A DNA stretch of 64,000 nucleotides from Galdieria yellowstonensis (GCA_026122205.1 JANCYU010000023.1:1-64000); one strand, 5' to 3'; numbered from the stretch's first letter, positions 43,153 through 54,110 are shown. The notes: a model not told the origin generated them from the letters alone. Made by a program: numbers and translations.

Positions 43153-44643
43153 TTAATTGCGTACACAAAACAAGGAATGATGAGCTTGAAAAAAGGTTCT
43201 AAAATAGAAGAGCTCAATAAGAGGATGTCCCATAAACAAATTTAGCCATACGAGTAAGTTGCCTCTACGATGGCCACTTATAACGGCTGTTTGACTCAAA
43301 CGAATGAGAGGAACCTGAAACAATATTCCGAAAAACATAAATGGACGTATTGTCTTGAAGGAGACAATAAAGATAAATTCATGCAATATTGCAGATACGA
43401 GAAAAGTAGCAGCTGTTGCAGAAGTACGATTGACATGGTATTTGTGCATAGATTCCACAAATATATGACGCAAACACCATTCATGAACTGGAACATTCCA
43501 CTTGGACCAAAATGAGTCTAATGTAGTGGAATTCCACCAGTCACGATAAAAGCCTCGATCTCCAAAACGCCAAAGTTCCGCCCAAGCGTTCAACCAGCAG
43601 TGAAATAAAGCGTAGAATCCAAGTAACCAAAAGAAAATACTTGGAATGGCCAATTTCATGAAGTCAAATAGTAAAGAACCACTATCGCGCTTTAGTACAG
43701 GAAGCATCAACTGACATAAGAGAAAAAACTGAATAAGAAAGCAAATGGCTAACTGCATCAAATTGGATAAAATATATCGGACTCTAATGCTCGACGTTCG
43801 AGGATAACTCGTCTCATAAACAAGAGTGGGAGCTGCAAGTAAGAAATACGAAAAGTTCTTCAAGTTGACAGAGTATGGAAAACAAGATTGATTCACATTT
43901 CTATTGTTGTCTACCTTCTTCAAGTTGCCACGGCTCTTCTTTGCCAAACGAAACTCTTGGAGTAGAAGCATATTTGTAGCATAATAAGAATGCATCTTTA
44001 GTGAAAAGACGAGTACTCCCATAGCCAACATGCATCCAAATATTGGTGAAAGAGGACGTGAATACATCTTCAAAGTAAGAACTACATACAAACCAGCTTG
44101 TGAGGACCAATAAAGAAGGGAAGACAAAAAGTCCCACTTTTGCCACCAAACAGCGAACTTAACGATCAGAAACGTTGTATAACAGTAGAGTGCCAAAGAA
44201 GCATAAGCAGTAGAAACAAATCTTATATCACGAAAGACTTCAGGACACAATAGAAGTCGAATATCTGCCTGCCAGCCTTTCTCTCTGATATTTCGTATGA
44301 CGTTATATCCCTAACAGGTGACCCTTGTGAGAAAGCACATATGACAATAAACTGTACTTACGAGTGTAAAAATAAGAAGAAAGAACGATAAATTATACAA
44401 ACCTTCTAGATTGTGCGACTTTAGTTCTGGAAGTATATCTCTGTTTTCTTCTAAAGGTGCCTTTCGAACTGTTGGAGCGTGGGCACCTGAAGGATATATT
44501 GAAGGACGAGAAACTGTATAAACTGATTGGTCTGTGTCGGTTTCTACTTTATCTTGCTTTTCTTTTGCCTTGTCGTCATCCAATTTTGAGTAGTCAGTTC
44601 TCTTTGGAGATCGCTGGTTCTTGGCTCCACGTTGAGGAGACAT
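43153..44643 (-). CDS. DGAT1: Acyl-CoA:diacylglycerol acyltransferase 1 (MBOAT)
   Basis: Two exons. Exon 1 (ATG 44641-44643) encodes a basic, disordered N-terminus and the LEGLYNLSFFLLIFTL membrane entry. A GTAAGT..CTGTTAG intron of about 60 nt joins it to GYNVIRNIREKGWQADIRLL. MBOAT and DGAT1 hallmarks are SYPRTSSIRVRYILSN, FGDRGFYRDWWNSTTLDSFW, KWNVPVHEWCLRHIF, the catalytic His in SAILHEFIF, and GNLLVWLNLF. It makes triacylglycerol from DAG and acyl-CoA in the ER. Sterol acyltransferase (ACAT) is the alternative, but the FYxDWWN box and N-terminus favour DGAT1. Confidence 0.9.
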
Positions 44644-45128
44644 TTTACAAATTCGCGAAAATTATCGCCTGCGTTAACTTTCAATTTCCAGAACACTAGA
44701 TAATGAGTTGCTAATATATCGTGTTTCAATTCTAATGTTGCAAATCAATAGCTATCGGAAGTCTCGGATATTTTCACTCAATCAAGTCTCGAGTACATAA
44801 TTGAATAAACAAAGAAATGCAAGAACAATTCCGGAATACTAAAATTCTTTCTTTTAACCGCCCAAAGTACAAGAATACATATAAAATAATGTAATTTGAT
44901 CATCCTATGTTTTCCACTTTTGAAAAAAAGTTTTAAAAAGTTACTTTCCGTATCGGAAAAATCTCAGGACAGTTCAACCAAGAAACGCAAAATTTTCTGA
45001 CAAAGTAGTTACGAAACTGACTCTGAATCCGTTTCCAACCGTGGCTGCTAATTCATCATAAGATTCGAAATGTTAAAGAATCCGCCAACTACAAATGCGT
45101 AACTCGGAACGGGCTCCAAGTCTGTAGG
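44644..45128. other. Intergenic 485 bp, nothing recognised
   Basis: Lies between the DGAT1 start and the kinase 3' end. AT-rich with poly-A/T runs; no frame of note. Confidence 0.5.
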
Positions 45129-46731
45129 CTAGTCTCTCAATGCATTGTAAGGCCGCAGCTCACCGTTCGAGCTTCTATTCTTCACATCGTCTCCTTCTTG
45201 TGACATTCGGCTACTTGCGCCAGGTGAAAATTTTCTTACCTCCCGCTCTCTTGAGGAATATCCTCGAACATTCGAACTGGAATGTGACTGGCTATCAATT
45301 ATAGGACCTTTTAGACCGGAATTCATTGCGTTTTTCGACTGCTGCATGGTTTCCGCACGTCTCTTCTTGGCTTGAAACTCATGTGTAGACTCGAAATAAG
45401 GCATCTGATGAGGTTCTATCAACTTAGGTTCCGCATTGAACCACGGATGTTTCAGTGCTTCTGCTGCAGATATACGACTAGATATGCTGTTAATTGGAGA
45501 ATTCTAAGGACAAATGAGAAACCTACCATTTTGGGTTCAGGTGCAACAACTTTTGAAGTAAGTCTCTGCAAATGCTGGAAAGATGACCGAATACCAGTTG
45601 AAATCTTGAAGGATACTTTTTGGAACTAAACAGTTCGGCTTTTGGAAGTGAAGTCCATTCCGGCCAAATATCTTCCGTAGGCGTTCCAAGAACTCGAAAA
45701 ATCGTATCAAGCTGCTCAATTTCGTCTCTTCCAGCAAAAGGCTACAAATATTTCAAATTCAAAACAAAATTGCTCCAGTTCTTACTTACCGGCTTCCTCA
45801 TCAACATTTCCGCCATAAGGCAACCGACAGACCACATATCAATAGGCCATGAATAATCAGTGGTACCTAATAAGAGTTCTGGGGCGCGATACCACAACGT
45901 CACTACTCTGTTTGTATACTTTCGACCTTCATCTCCTAAGTGTCTTGCTAATCCAAAGTCTCCCAGCTTCAGCAAGCCCTTATCACTTATCAACAGATTT
46001 GAAGCTGCAGTGCATGAGCAACAAATTCGGCAATGAAATAACTACAAACCTTTGATATCTCTATGTATGACTCTGTTTTCATGACAGTGTTTAAGACCTT
46101 CCACTAACTGAAAGAGTAGACATTTTACTTGGGCTTCAGTGAAGTGAACCGTTGGAGTATCCATCAATCCAGCAAGGTCGTGTTCCAAGTACTCAAAAAC
46201 GAGATAAATACTAGACTTTCTCTTAAGCTTCCCACCGACTTGTGTGTTTTTGTTCGTCTCTGTCACAATTTCCTTCAAATTTACTATGTTCTTATGAGGA
46301 GGCAAAGTCTTCAAAAGCTTAATTTCTCTAATCGCTGTTAATGGGAACTAAGAGAAGCGTTGGAACTCAAACAATTCCAAAAAATTACGACGAATACTCA
46401 CTCCTTCCTTCTCGTTATCCATTCGAACCTTCTTCAAAGCAACCATCTCCCCAGTCGAGATTTCCTTCGCAGACCATACTTGTCCGTACGTTCCTTCTCC
46501 TATTTGTTCAATTCTTTCAAAGCACGACACGTCCCGCGTAAGATACGGCTTCCGTCTCTGCGACTTGGATAGAGGCACCTCGTTTCTGGAGCGCTTCCTA
46601 CCAAGTCCTTCACTCCTCCAACCCCAAGATTCTCTATTTCCTGTACTGCTACTTATTCTTTCTTCTTTTGAGTCATCTTCTCTAGTACGTTTGTTCTTTA
46701 CTGAGTTGTGTCTTTCGTCTACCAAGCTCAT
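45129..46731 (-). CDS. Cyclin-dependent kinase, CDK12/CDK9 (CDKC) type
   Basis: Five exons separated by short introns. A basic Ser-rich N-terminus of about 65 residues precedes the kinase: glycine loop GEGTYGQVW, VALKKV Lys, then across intron 1 NEKEG|FPLTAIREIKLLK, the PITAIRE-type cyclin-binding helix of CDK9/12/CDKC. The catalytic loop is HRDIK|ASNLLI (intron inside the Ala codon), then DFGLARHL, T-loop TNRVVTLWYRAPELLLG and WSVGCLMAEML. After intron 3 it continues PFAGRDEIEQLDTIFRVLGT and EALKHPWFNAEP, ending in a long Ser/basic tail. Relatives phosphorylate the RNA polymerase II CTD during elongation. The C-terminus ends ..RPYNALRD. Confidence 0.9.
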
Positions 46732-46772
46732 TCAAGAATTTCGGCTCCACGAATGAAAATCACACGATAGCT

Positions 46773-47512
46773 TTATTTGGTCCAAGGCACTCGTTCTTCC
46801 AAATGCTTTGCTCTCTTTTCTTCTTCCACATGTTTCGCGCGAGTTTCAAAAGCTGTTACCATCCTCTTTACAACATCTTCAAAGAACATATCCACAATAT
46901 GTTGATATAAGAAGGAACGAAACTTGAAACTAACATAAAACTCAAGCCAAGTTGAATGTGGATCCGGCCCAGGCTTAAAGTACCATTCGTTGATAAGATA
47001 TTCAAATAAACGGGTTTCCGGGCTACGAACTCGGATGGAATTAGGAGGATCCAACAAAATGTGACTGATATATTTTTCCGACAGAATTTTGAATCCGACC
47101 GTTAGTTCTGCGTCCATCTCGTTGCCCTTCTTGTGAATAATCCTGGAGTCTTCGCACCAAGGAACAAAATATTTGTATTCGTCAACATTCTTCACAACTT
47201 CGTATAGATGTTCCCTAGTAAAACTTCAAGAAAATAAAGCACTGACGCGTATAATATTCACTGTTCTTACGGAACAAGTCTTTTCTCAAAGTGAGTACGT
47301 GCTTTGGAATCCGCAGTTTCGGTCTCCTCATAACGGTTGGTATAAAAGCGTGACCACTTGCGCCACTCAAAACTTGAGGGAGCAAACCCCCGATGATAAG
47401 AAGAAAAGTGTTTTTTTCCTTGATTAGAAAACTCGAAAAACAGTTGAAACTTGGTCTGGTTTTGTTGACATATTCGCGAATAGCTAGTGAGCAACAGGCG
47501 ACAGTATTTCAT
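46773..47512 (-). CDS. COQ10: COQ10-like coenzyme Q-binding START protein
   Basis: Two exons. Exon 1, from ATG 47510-47512, is a mitochondrial-type leader (MKYCRLLLTSYSRICQQNQT..) ending ..FEKRLVP. A ~47-nt intron (GTAAGAAC..CTTGAAG) joins it to FTREHLYEVVKNVDEYKYFV. Family features are PWCEDSRIIHKK, MDAELTVGFKILSEKYISHI, a Trp in LINEWYFKPGP, and SFLYQHIVDMFFEDVVKRMV followed by TAFETRAK. COQ10 binds ubiquinone in mitochondria and is needed for efficient respiration. A GA-repeat (CT on the plus strand, 47536-47553) lies 23 bp before the start codon, in the probable 5' leader. Confidence 0.9.
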
Positions 47513-47535
47513 TGGTTTGGTTTTGTCGAATTCAT

Positions 47536-47553
47536 TCTCTCTCTCTCTCTCTC
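47536..47553. repeat. (CT)n microsatellite upstream of COQ10
   Basis: About nine CT dinucleotides, i.e. (GA)n in the sense of the COQ10 gene, between COQ10 and its upstream neighbour. It could act as a promoter or leader element; this is not shown. Confidence 0.8.
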
Positions 47554-47589
47554 CGAAATGTCGAATGTGGCTAGAATACAAATACTTTA

Positions 47590-48753
47590 TTAGAGACTTT
47601 TAGATAAAGTATCAGAGTCTAATTTGAATATCTTTTCAAACACTTCTTCGGTGACTTGGGAACAGAACTCCTTCTTCTCGTCCCGAAGAAGATTAGGAAT
47701 CTCAGCTAACAAGTAATCCGCAAGCACTTTACATTCCTTCAGAATAAGTTTCTCAATAGACTCTCTTTCGTTTGATGACTTAACTCCGTTAGAATTGTCT
47801 TCTGTGAGATAAAGTTTACTCAACATAGAGCTACAAATTTCTCTGAAATATGATTCTTTGGAAAGCGTCCGCCATCGGATTCCCTCCAAACTACCTTTGC
47901 TTAAAGCTTGCTGCCTGGCCAGTTCTGTCTCTAAAACACTTTCCCGGAAAAGAAAAAGCAGAGCTTCGTTAAGAGGATGGGGAGGAAGGCAAGAAAGGTA
48001 TTGTTTTTGCATGTCAAGAAAGGCAGCAGGAACTTTCAAAGCATTGTCTACTATAGAAATATCGCTCCTCAACGAAATGGAAGAAAGAAATTCCTCTACG
48101 TGCTTCCTAGTCAATACTTTATCAGTAGCTTGGGTTATCGAGTCTGTACCAGGAGTTGAGGAGAATCCGTGGTTGTACTTTGATGTTATCAGTAACTTGC
48201 TTCCTTCTTTCTGCCTCTGTTGGGGAATGGTGAAATCAACAGAACACAACCAGTAACTATACTGAAAACTATGCCTCCACGAAACAAGAGGAAGAAGAAA
48301 GGAAAAAGACCAGTGCGGAGAAACAGCACGAGAACAACTGGCGCTGGCTATTGAATTCTTCTTGCCGTTCATTTCCGACACAAGCGGCTGTCGACTACGC
48401 ATATTTCGGTGACAGATTCGCTTCAGAAGATACCAGGCTCGTTTTGTACTTGAAAACAAAGACACTGTCAGTGCGTTGAAGCCGATAAAGGTGTAAGTCA
48501 AAGTCAACAGTTGCACTTGCAGAGACACTTTCTTTGTGTTGCTCTCATGGAATAACTTTGAGGAAAGAGAAGACCGATTATTCTCATTCGTTGAGGATTT
48601 TGGTTGTACAGCTTCCTTACAGCGAACTTGAGTTTTCAGGTTCTTCTCTTGAAGTGCCTGATTCACAAGACGATGTAGCTTATCTGTTTCCTCTTGTAAT
48701 CTATGGAATCGCTTTTTTGTCTGTAAGAACTCATCAGCAACAAAACGGTACAT
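47590..48753 (-). CDS. Membrane protein of unknown function
   Basis: 387 aa from ATG 48751-48753. A coiled-coil-like N-terminus (EFLQTKKRFHRLQEETDKLH) is followed by hydrophobic stretches (VQLLTLTYTFIGFNALTVSL; HWSFSFLLPLVSWRH), a basic region and a helical C-terminal domain (PPHPLNEALLFLFRESVLET, ECKVLADYLLAEIPNLLRD). An in-frame upstream exon is likely. About 48830-48930 reads STVADTLSISDENQIVPWN and is joined by a 51-nt intron (GTAAGC, CTAAC, CAACGCAG) to ILENPNNAEMYRF. No ATG was found for that exon, so the true start is unresolved. No family was recognised. Confidence 0.65.
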   Translation of the reverse strand: MYRFVADEFLQTKKRFHRLQEETDKLHRLVNQALQEKNLKTQVRCKEAVQPKSSTNENNRSSLSSKLFHESNTKKVSLQVQLLTLTYTFIGFNALTVSLFSSTKRAWYLLKRICHRNMRSRQPLVSEMNGKKNSIASASCSRAVSPHWSFSFLLPLVSWRHSFQYSYWLCSVDFTIPQQRQKEGSKLLITSKYNHGFSSTPGTDSITQATDKVLTRKHVEEFLSSISLRSDISIVDNALKVPAAFLDMQKQYLSCLPPHPLNEALLFLFRESVLETELARQQALSKGSLEGIRWRTLSKESYFREICSSMLSKLYLTEDNSNGVKSSNERESIEKLILKECKVLADYLLAEIPNLLRDEKKEFCSQVTEEVFEKIFKLDSDTLSKSL

Positions 48754-49331
48754 TTCTGCATTATTTGGGTTCTCTAGAATCTGCGTTGTAGTTAGCGCTT
48801 GAAGTCGAAATCAAAAACTCAAAATGCTTACGTTCCATGGAACAATTTGGTTTTCATCCGAGATACTTAAAGTATCTGCAACAGTAGAATTTTTGTTTTG
48901 AAGTGTGATTGAACAAAAGCACGCACGTCGGGATTCGTTTCTAGCAGCGCGGTTATTTAGAACGTGACAACGGAAGAGCGTATTCCTTACAGCATTTCAT
49001 ACCTCCTACTGGTGGGAACTTTGTGTATGTATTCTAATACCAGTATTCCACAACAGTATGCGTTGGAGCAACGAGGACAAAACAACTACCGTTTGAAAAA
49101 CGCGCCCAGCCCTCCAAAAACAATTGGACAGGTTTTTGTCCAAGGGACCAACTGTTCCAAGTTTCCCTAAAAAAAGTCGTCTTTTTGCTTTATTCTTTAT
49201 CAGTTTCTCCTGAAAGAGAGCCAAAAGTATGTCTCTATTCTTAGTCCTACATAAGACTTTTGCTATTTGATACCCAGAGAAATACCGAGTTTGTTTACAG
49301 TTCGCCAAGTAGAGAAAAAGCAGACACAAGG

Positions 49332-49745
49332 CTAGACTCCACTTACGAGATCTTCGTCTCTTCCATATGTAGAAGCAAAGGCCTGAAAACCTCCCTCCAA
49401 AACATAAACTTGTGTGTCTGCGGCTCTCTTTGGATGGTTTCTGGCCACCTCTTCTCGAAACAAACTAGCACAAGAAGGTCCTCGTATTTTACTGAGTTGA
49501 CAGTGGAACACAAACTTTTTAGCGCTAGCATATGTTTTCAAGATACTGTCCACACTGGCAGCAACGTCCTTATAGAACTCTTCGCTTGGTAACCAATGCG
49601 AACCTATAATATATCCCAGACTACGATCCTCGTCACGTACGTCGACTAGGACAAGCTTACCGCTGCGTAACTCTCCTTGACGTAAACACTCAACCAGTTT
49701 CTCCGGAGTCATGACTAGCAATGGCGGTTTCGCCACTTGCGCCAT
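49332..49745 (-). CDS. Rhodanese-fold CDC25/ACR2-like protein
   Basis: 137 aa as read, from ATG 49743-49745 (MAQVAKPPLLVMTPEKLVEC). Rhodanese features are LVLVDVRDEDRSLGYIIGSH and the active-site loop FHCQLSKIRGPSCASLF, a Cys-x5-Arg site as in CDC25 phosphatases and eukaryotic arsenate reductases (HC.LS..RGP), then YVLEGGFQAF. The frame ends at 49332, but a GTAAGT donor lies just before the stop, after DEDL. A further small exon to about 49205 is possible. It probably acts as a dual-specificity phosphatase or arsenate reductase. The start is 2 nt after the ALG6 stop codon on the same strand. Confidence 0.83.
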   Translation of the reverse strand: MAQVAKPPLLVMTPEKLVECLRQGELRSGKLVLVDVRDEDRSLGYIIGSHWLPSEEFYKDVAASVDSILKTYASAKKFVFHCQLSKIRGPSCASLFREEVARNHPKRAADTQVYVLEGGFQAFASTYGRDEDLVSGV

Positions 49746-49747
49746 TC

Positions 49748-51252
49748 TCAACCGGATTTGTCATGCGATGTGCCCTTCGCGATGGAAATCCAAATAAGAA
49801 AAGCCAACAAGGAAACAAAATAAACACAACACACTGAAGTACACAGCAAAATAAACATATGAGGATAGCGCTTAGGAGAATTCGCAAATAACAAAAGGAT
49901 ATGTAGCACAAAAAATATGGCAAAAAACGGCACCTTAAATCTCAAGTTAGCCCTACGAGGCTTGATGGTTCGCAGCCAAACTTGCAGAAAACAACAGCCG
50001 ATATAAGCAGGATGGAGATTTTCTCTCATAAACAATGGAAACATCGATGCAAGTCCGACCAAAGAGAAATAGAAACTCAACCAGAAAAAGTCAAAAGAGA
50101 GAAACTGTGCAATGAATACAGACAAAATAATTTGCTTCTCATGTACTTGATATGAAAATAAATAAAAGCATAGCGGAGTAGCCGTAAAAGATATCAAAAG
50201 ATTAGTCATAGTCGGTTTCTTCCAATTCATCACTACAAAAGGCATGCAAGAAACTGCAGTGAGGACGCTACAAAGCAGAAGAAGAGAACCAGGTCCCACG
50301 AGTCGATGAACTTTTAAAAATGGCGACAACGTACACCAGAAATTCGCAACCTTGTCTTCGTAGAGACCTCGAGAAACAGGAAAGATTCGACTCAAGACTT
50401 GCGAAAAACTTTTCCAGTCTTTCAACCAGGGCCACCAAATAATGAGGAACACAAACAACGTTACCATGACACATTGAAACAGCTTTCTTTTCCATTTCTG
50501 CTGAGTTTTCAACTTGGAGAAGAAATAAGACGCAAAACATATCGAATAGTATAGACTCGTTTGCTTGAAGTGGATGGAACAAGTATAAAATATACAAGCC
50601 CTAACAAGGTCGTCTTCAAGAAGAGCAATAATAGACCACAACACTAAGGCTATACTAACGCCATTATACTGAAAGTGTCCGTGGTCAATCAAAAGTAGAC
50701 AAGGTTCAAGTGCTGTTGTAACAAACAACCAAATAGAGTCGTCATCTTTCTTCTTACTTATTCTTAAACATAGCTGAAGACAGGCTGGCAACAAGAAAAT
50801 CGCATCACTCAAAACTACAGAAAGTCTTAAAAGACACTTGGAACTCTCGGTCTCTATTCCCCGTGAGACGTGCAACTTTATCACATCTTCGTCAACTAGT
50901 TGTATGATTTTCCCACATATCCAGCTATAATATGCCGATAGTGGTGGATAATCTATCCCCCAGTACTGCAAGTCGTTATCGGAAGTCTGTCTATACCAAT
51001 CCAAAGGAGGCAAAGATACCGTGATTTCCATCCAGTGCCGCTGTGCTTCCAAGTCTCCATAAAGGGGTGGTGTGTTGTGACCTTTAAACCCATCAAACAA
51101 GCCGAAACATTATACCAAAATCAGTTCTTACCCGAATAAGGTGAAAGGGAAACAAGTAAACGAACTAAGATAACAAAACCATAGGAAAGTAAAACTTTGT
51201 GCTTCCAAGAAATAACTGAACAACTTGGAGAAGCCGATTGGTACTTTTCCAT
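49748..51252 (-). CDS. ALG6: Dolichyl-P-Glc:Man9GlcNAc2 alpha-1,3-glucosyltransferase
   Basis: Two exons joined across a 50-nt intron (51082-51131). Exon 1, ATG 51250-51252, gives MEKYQSASPSC..LVRLLVSLSPYSG, and exon 2 HNTPPLYGDLEAQRHWMEIT. The luminal catalytic region includes Asp in YGDLEAQRHW and YWGIDYPPLSAYYSW. Other family blocks are LLIDHGHFQYNGVSIALVLW, LVGPGSLLLL and LFSYQVHEKQIILSVF. About 11 membrane segments are visible. ALG6 adds the first glucose to the lipid-linked N-glycan precursor in the ER lumen; ALG8 is the close alternative, but the PYSG..PPxYGDxEAQRHWMEIT start is ALG6-like. Confidence 0.92.
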
Positions 51253-51320
51253 GTGAAACAAGTCTTCAACTGCTAGTAACGTTTATTTTTGTGATTCTAA
51301 CTTGGCGGCATTCAAAGGCG

Positions 51321-51336
51321 CGCACACACACACACA
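51321..51336. repeat. (CA)n microsatellite
   Basis: Short CACACA run between the ALG6 start and the 3' end of the RRM protein gene. Confidence 0.75.
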
Positions 51337-51344
51337 AGTGCTAA

Positions 51345-52130
51345 TTACGAAAATCGATCCATTCGAATATGGAGAATGTGCCCTTGGAAGTCTTTTCCGT
51401 TCATTGCTGCAATAGCCTCTTCCGCTTCCGACTCTTTCGAAAACAACACAGTACCCATTTTTGTTACTTGTTCGTCATACGTCCTTTTTACATCTGCTCT
51501 TATAACGCTTCCGTATTTTGAAAAGAAATCCTTCAACTCTTGCCACTTGGTGGAAGCCGGAAGATTCCAAATAACTATTTTCCTTCGCTCAGATCTCTGA
51601 AACGGCGTGTTGTGCCTTAAAGAGGAATTTTCACGATCTTCCCGAACAAATATCGGCCTTCCATCTAAGACAGAGTCGTTTAAGTTGGATATTGCCAAAC
51701 GTGCCATTTCTTCAGTTTCAAACTCGACAACACCACACCCTGCAGAGCGCCCAAGACTGTCAGAAAAGACTTCCGCACGTATCACATTTCCCGCCTGTCG
51801 CATGTGATCTTTCAAAGCTTGCCACGGAGTCCGATAAGACAGGTTTCCCACAAAGACTCTCCTTTCACAGTCGAGTTCGCGAGTCAATTAAAATAAAAAA
51901 AAAGAAATCCTACCTTTTACGGTTATGACTGTCATCACCTAGTTGGTTTCCCGTGACATCGTTGTAAGAATTCTTCAAAGTTTTAGGAGCGAATCAAACG
52001 AACCAACTGAACTTACAGCACCCCCTATGCCACTTGCACCAAGCATCCCGTCAGACCTCTCCAAGCCAGCAGATTCTTGTTCTGTCATAACCACGTCTGC
52101 CATCGCGTTACTGTCCTCGACTTGAGACAT
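51345..52130 (-). CDS. Two-RRM RNA-binding protein
   Basis: Three exons. Exon 1 (ATG 52128-52130) encodes an acidic N-terminus (MSQVEDSNAMADVVMTEQE..) ending GGA. A 45-nt intron leads to NSYNDVTGNQLGDDSHNRK, and a second intron (GTAGGATT..GTGAAAG) to RRVFVGNLSYRTPWQALKDH. RRM1 shows RNP2 VFVGNL and RNP1 GCGVVEF; RRM2 shows RNP2 IVIWNL and an RNP1-like MGTVLF. Both have a TxWQxLKD helix like the fungal Gbp2/Hrb1 and metazoan hnRNP M/MYEF2 group, suggesting a role in mRNA packaging or export. The unspliced frame would offer a false start within intron 2 (MTRELDCER). Confidence 0.86.
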
Positions 52131-52462
52131 ATGCAATATCTGAAAGTTCTGCTCGTCCGGTCGTGTCGATGACCACGGCCCCCTGGATTTGTACGAAGAT
52201 GTCTTACGGACTGTCCTCTAGCATCGAGACAATAGCTCATAAAACACTTAAAGAGTTGGCGTATTCAAGTAAACAGCTTTTGTGTTAGCACATGATGAAC
52301 GCAGAAAGTATTATGTGATTGTGTGTTCATGCCATCAAAATAGATGCTAGAATTATGATATAGTAGACTGTCGAAATTTCTCAATTTGTTCTTCTTTGCA
52401 CAACCTTTTTGTAACAGGAAACAATTGTTTACCAAGCTTTCTGAATTCTTCTCAATACTTAA
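52131..52462. other. Intergenic 330 bp, nothing recognised
   Basis: Lies between the RRM gene start and the 3' end of the Cys-rich protein gene. No element recognised. Confidence 0.5.
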
Positions 52463-53586
52463 CTAGATACAGTTGGGACAATCGTTGCAACGCGAACAAT
52501 ACCTTTCGTCGCAGCCTGAACAAATGGTCAAATCATTTGGACAAACAACTTCCAGACAACTATCACAGAATCCTACACAATTCGGGCAAAACAACTACGA
52601 ACATTTCGTATCAGTTTCTCGCGAAGAAACGTAGAGTGGTACTTACTCTTCGGTGAATGCCACACTGTAAGCTGCAACCTTCAACTTCGCGTACAACATC
52701 ATTTCCACAGACGTAACTTCCACACTCACCACAACTAACGACAAGATGAAGTTAGTCAAAATTTATGTAAAAAGGAGAGAATTACCAATCCAAACAATTT
52801 GAGCAACCTTTCTTCCCACAACCAACACAAGCGACATTCTTATGACATTTATTGCACTGACAACCAGTTACCCATTCGTTGATATCACAGCCTGAATATG
52901 AGTCGCACTCCTCATCTTCTGGTGCATTCACTTGCTGTTGAATTGAAGCCAAATCTAGGAAATCTTCTATAAAACATCGTTTCCAAGCGACACGCCATAC
53001 CTTTGGTAGACTCTTCAGATTTCAGAGAATCTAACAAAAACTGTTGCCGGCTAAGTTCTTCCTCAATGAGTGATGCGAGGTCACACTCCTCTAGTCTTTT
53101 CAACCTATTTTCATTTTTCGATAAGGACAGCGACTCCAGTTTTGGAGTAACTCCCGTAGACTTGTGTGGGCTCTTCGTAGGTGACTCTTCCACACTACCC
53201 TCTTCTAAAGTCTCCACAGTGAACTATCATAGAACCTGGCGTAAGAACGCTATGTCTCATCAGAGAATTTGAAGTACCTCCTCTTTTTTTCTTTTCCGTT
53301 GGAAGCTATCAACATGAGTTTGTGAAAGACTCTCAGCCTTCTCAAGTTCTTCCAGCTGACCCCACAAACTTTCAGGTATACTTTTTCCTTCAATTGTCGG
53401 AGTTGTATTCTCCACCTTGATGGAAAGGTCTTTCTTTGTAGTCAAGCCTTCAGAAGGAAGGTCGGTTTGCTCGCTCATTTGCATTTCAGAAGCGTTTTGT
53501 ATCTCGCAATTTCTCCATGGGAACCGAATTCGATTAGACCGAGTTACCGAACACTCGAACACCAAAGCAATCACATTCTTTGACAT
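52463..53586 (-). CDS. Cys-rich (zinc-binding) protein with acidic/coiled N-terminus
   Basis: Five exons by inspection. Introns join RKRKKEE|FTVETLEEGS, EESTK|DLASIQQQVNAPEDEE, CLD|CCGECGSY and GIHRR|LFCPNC; all have GT..AG ends and about 45-60 nt. The C-terminal ~110 residues hold regularly spaced Cys pairs: CQCNKCHKNVACVGCGKKG, CSNCLDCCGECGSYVC, CSLQC, CPNCVGFCDSC, CSGCDERYCSRCNDCPNC, ending at TAG 52463-52465. This is probably a cross-braced zinc domain; I do not recognise the family. The start is uncertain. ATG 53584-53586 lies inside DNA that also reads as TnpB/Fanzor remnant, and a downstream Met (QNASEMQMSEQTDL) may be the real one. Confidence 0.7.
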
Positions 53587-53589
53587 GGG

Positions 53590-54110
53590 CGCCTAGTCCT
53601 CGCTCCGTAAGCACAATAGTACAGTCATAGTTTATCCTGTCAGCCAAGGAATGTTCCGCCTTAATTTTCTTAATAAAGGCATAAATTTTATTTTTTCTAT
53701 TGTAACTTCTTGAATTGATGATAATGCTTTCTTGCCTGCTGCTGCGCCTGTTTCTCTTCTTTAACATGAATTTTGCCATCTTTTCTATATGGGGCCAGGG
53801 CAGAGTCCTAAGCTTTCAACAAATCTGCTAAAGCCCCGTCATGGATATCATGGGGAGTTTCCTTAATTCAGAGCTTCTGCATCTTGTTGATCGCTTCCTC
53901 ATTAAAAACTCTGGCTCTAAGTGCCTTTTTGATTCTTCTCCAATCACCCACAAACACTCCTTGTAGGTGCAGCTAGAGCGCCCGATCCAATATCGAAGTT
54001 TAAGTTGCTCTTCCTTTGTTGGATTTGGGTTGGTTGGAAACAACCTTTGAGTAATCATCATAAGGAAGAAGATAGGTAAAGGAGGAATAGATTCCATACA
54101 TATCTTGTCT
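53590..54110 (-). pseudogene. TnpB/Fanzor-like nuclease, N-terminal remnant
   Basis: Read across frames on the minus strand, 54083-53830 gives RLFPTNPNPTKEEQLKLRYW and GRSSCTYKECLWVI, the N-terminal helices of TnpB/Fanzor (..PT.EQ...LR.W.G..R..YN.C). A shifted frame at about 53860-53765 gives PHDIHDGALADLLKA and APYRKDGKIHV, like the xPyxIRDxAxxDLxKA segment, with a TAG after LLKA. A third frame at 53720-53600 gives ESIIINSRSYNRKNKIYAFI and INYDCTIVLT, corresponding to the beta-rich stretch before RuvC-I. Frameshifts and stops make it inactive, and no RuvC motif remains. It complements the C-terminal remnant at 23.9-24.2 kb and shares that copy's leader (see 54462-54722). Confidence 0.75.

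Noticed and set aside
48964..49170. 68-codon plus-strand frame with a hydrophobic start
   Set aside because: Starts with GTG and sits between two minus-strand genes; a small secreted protein cannot be excluded but is unsupported.
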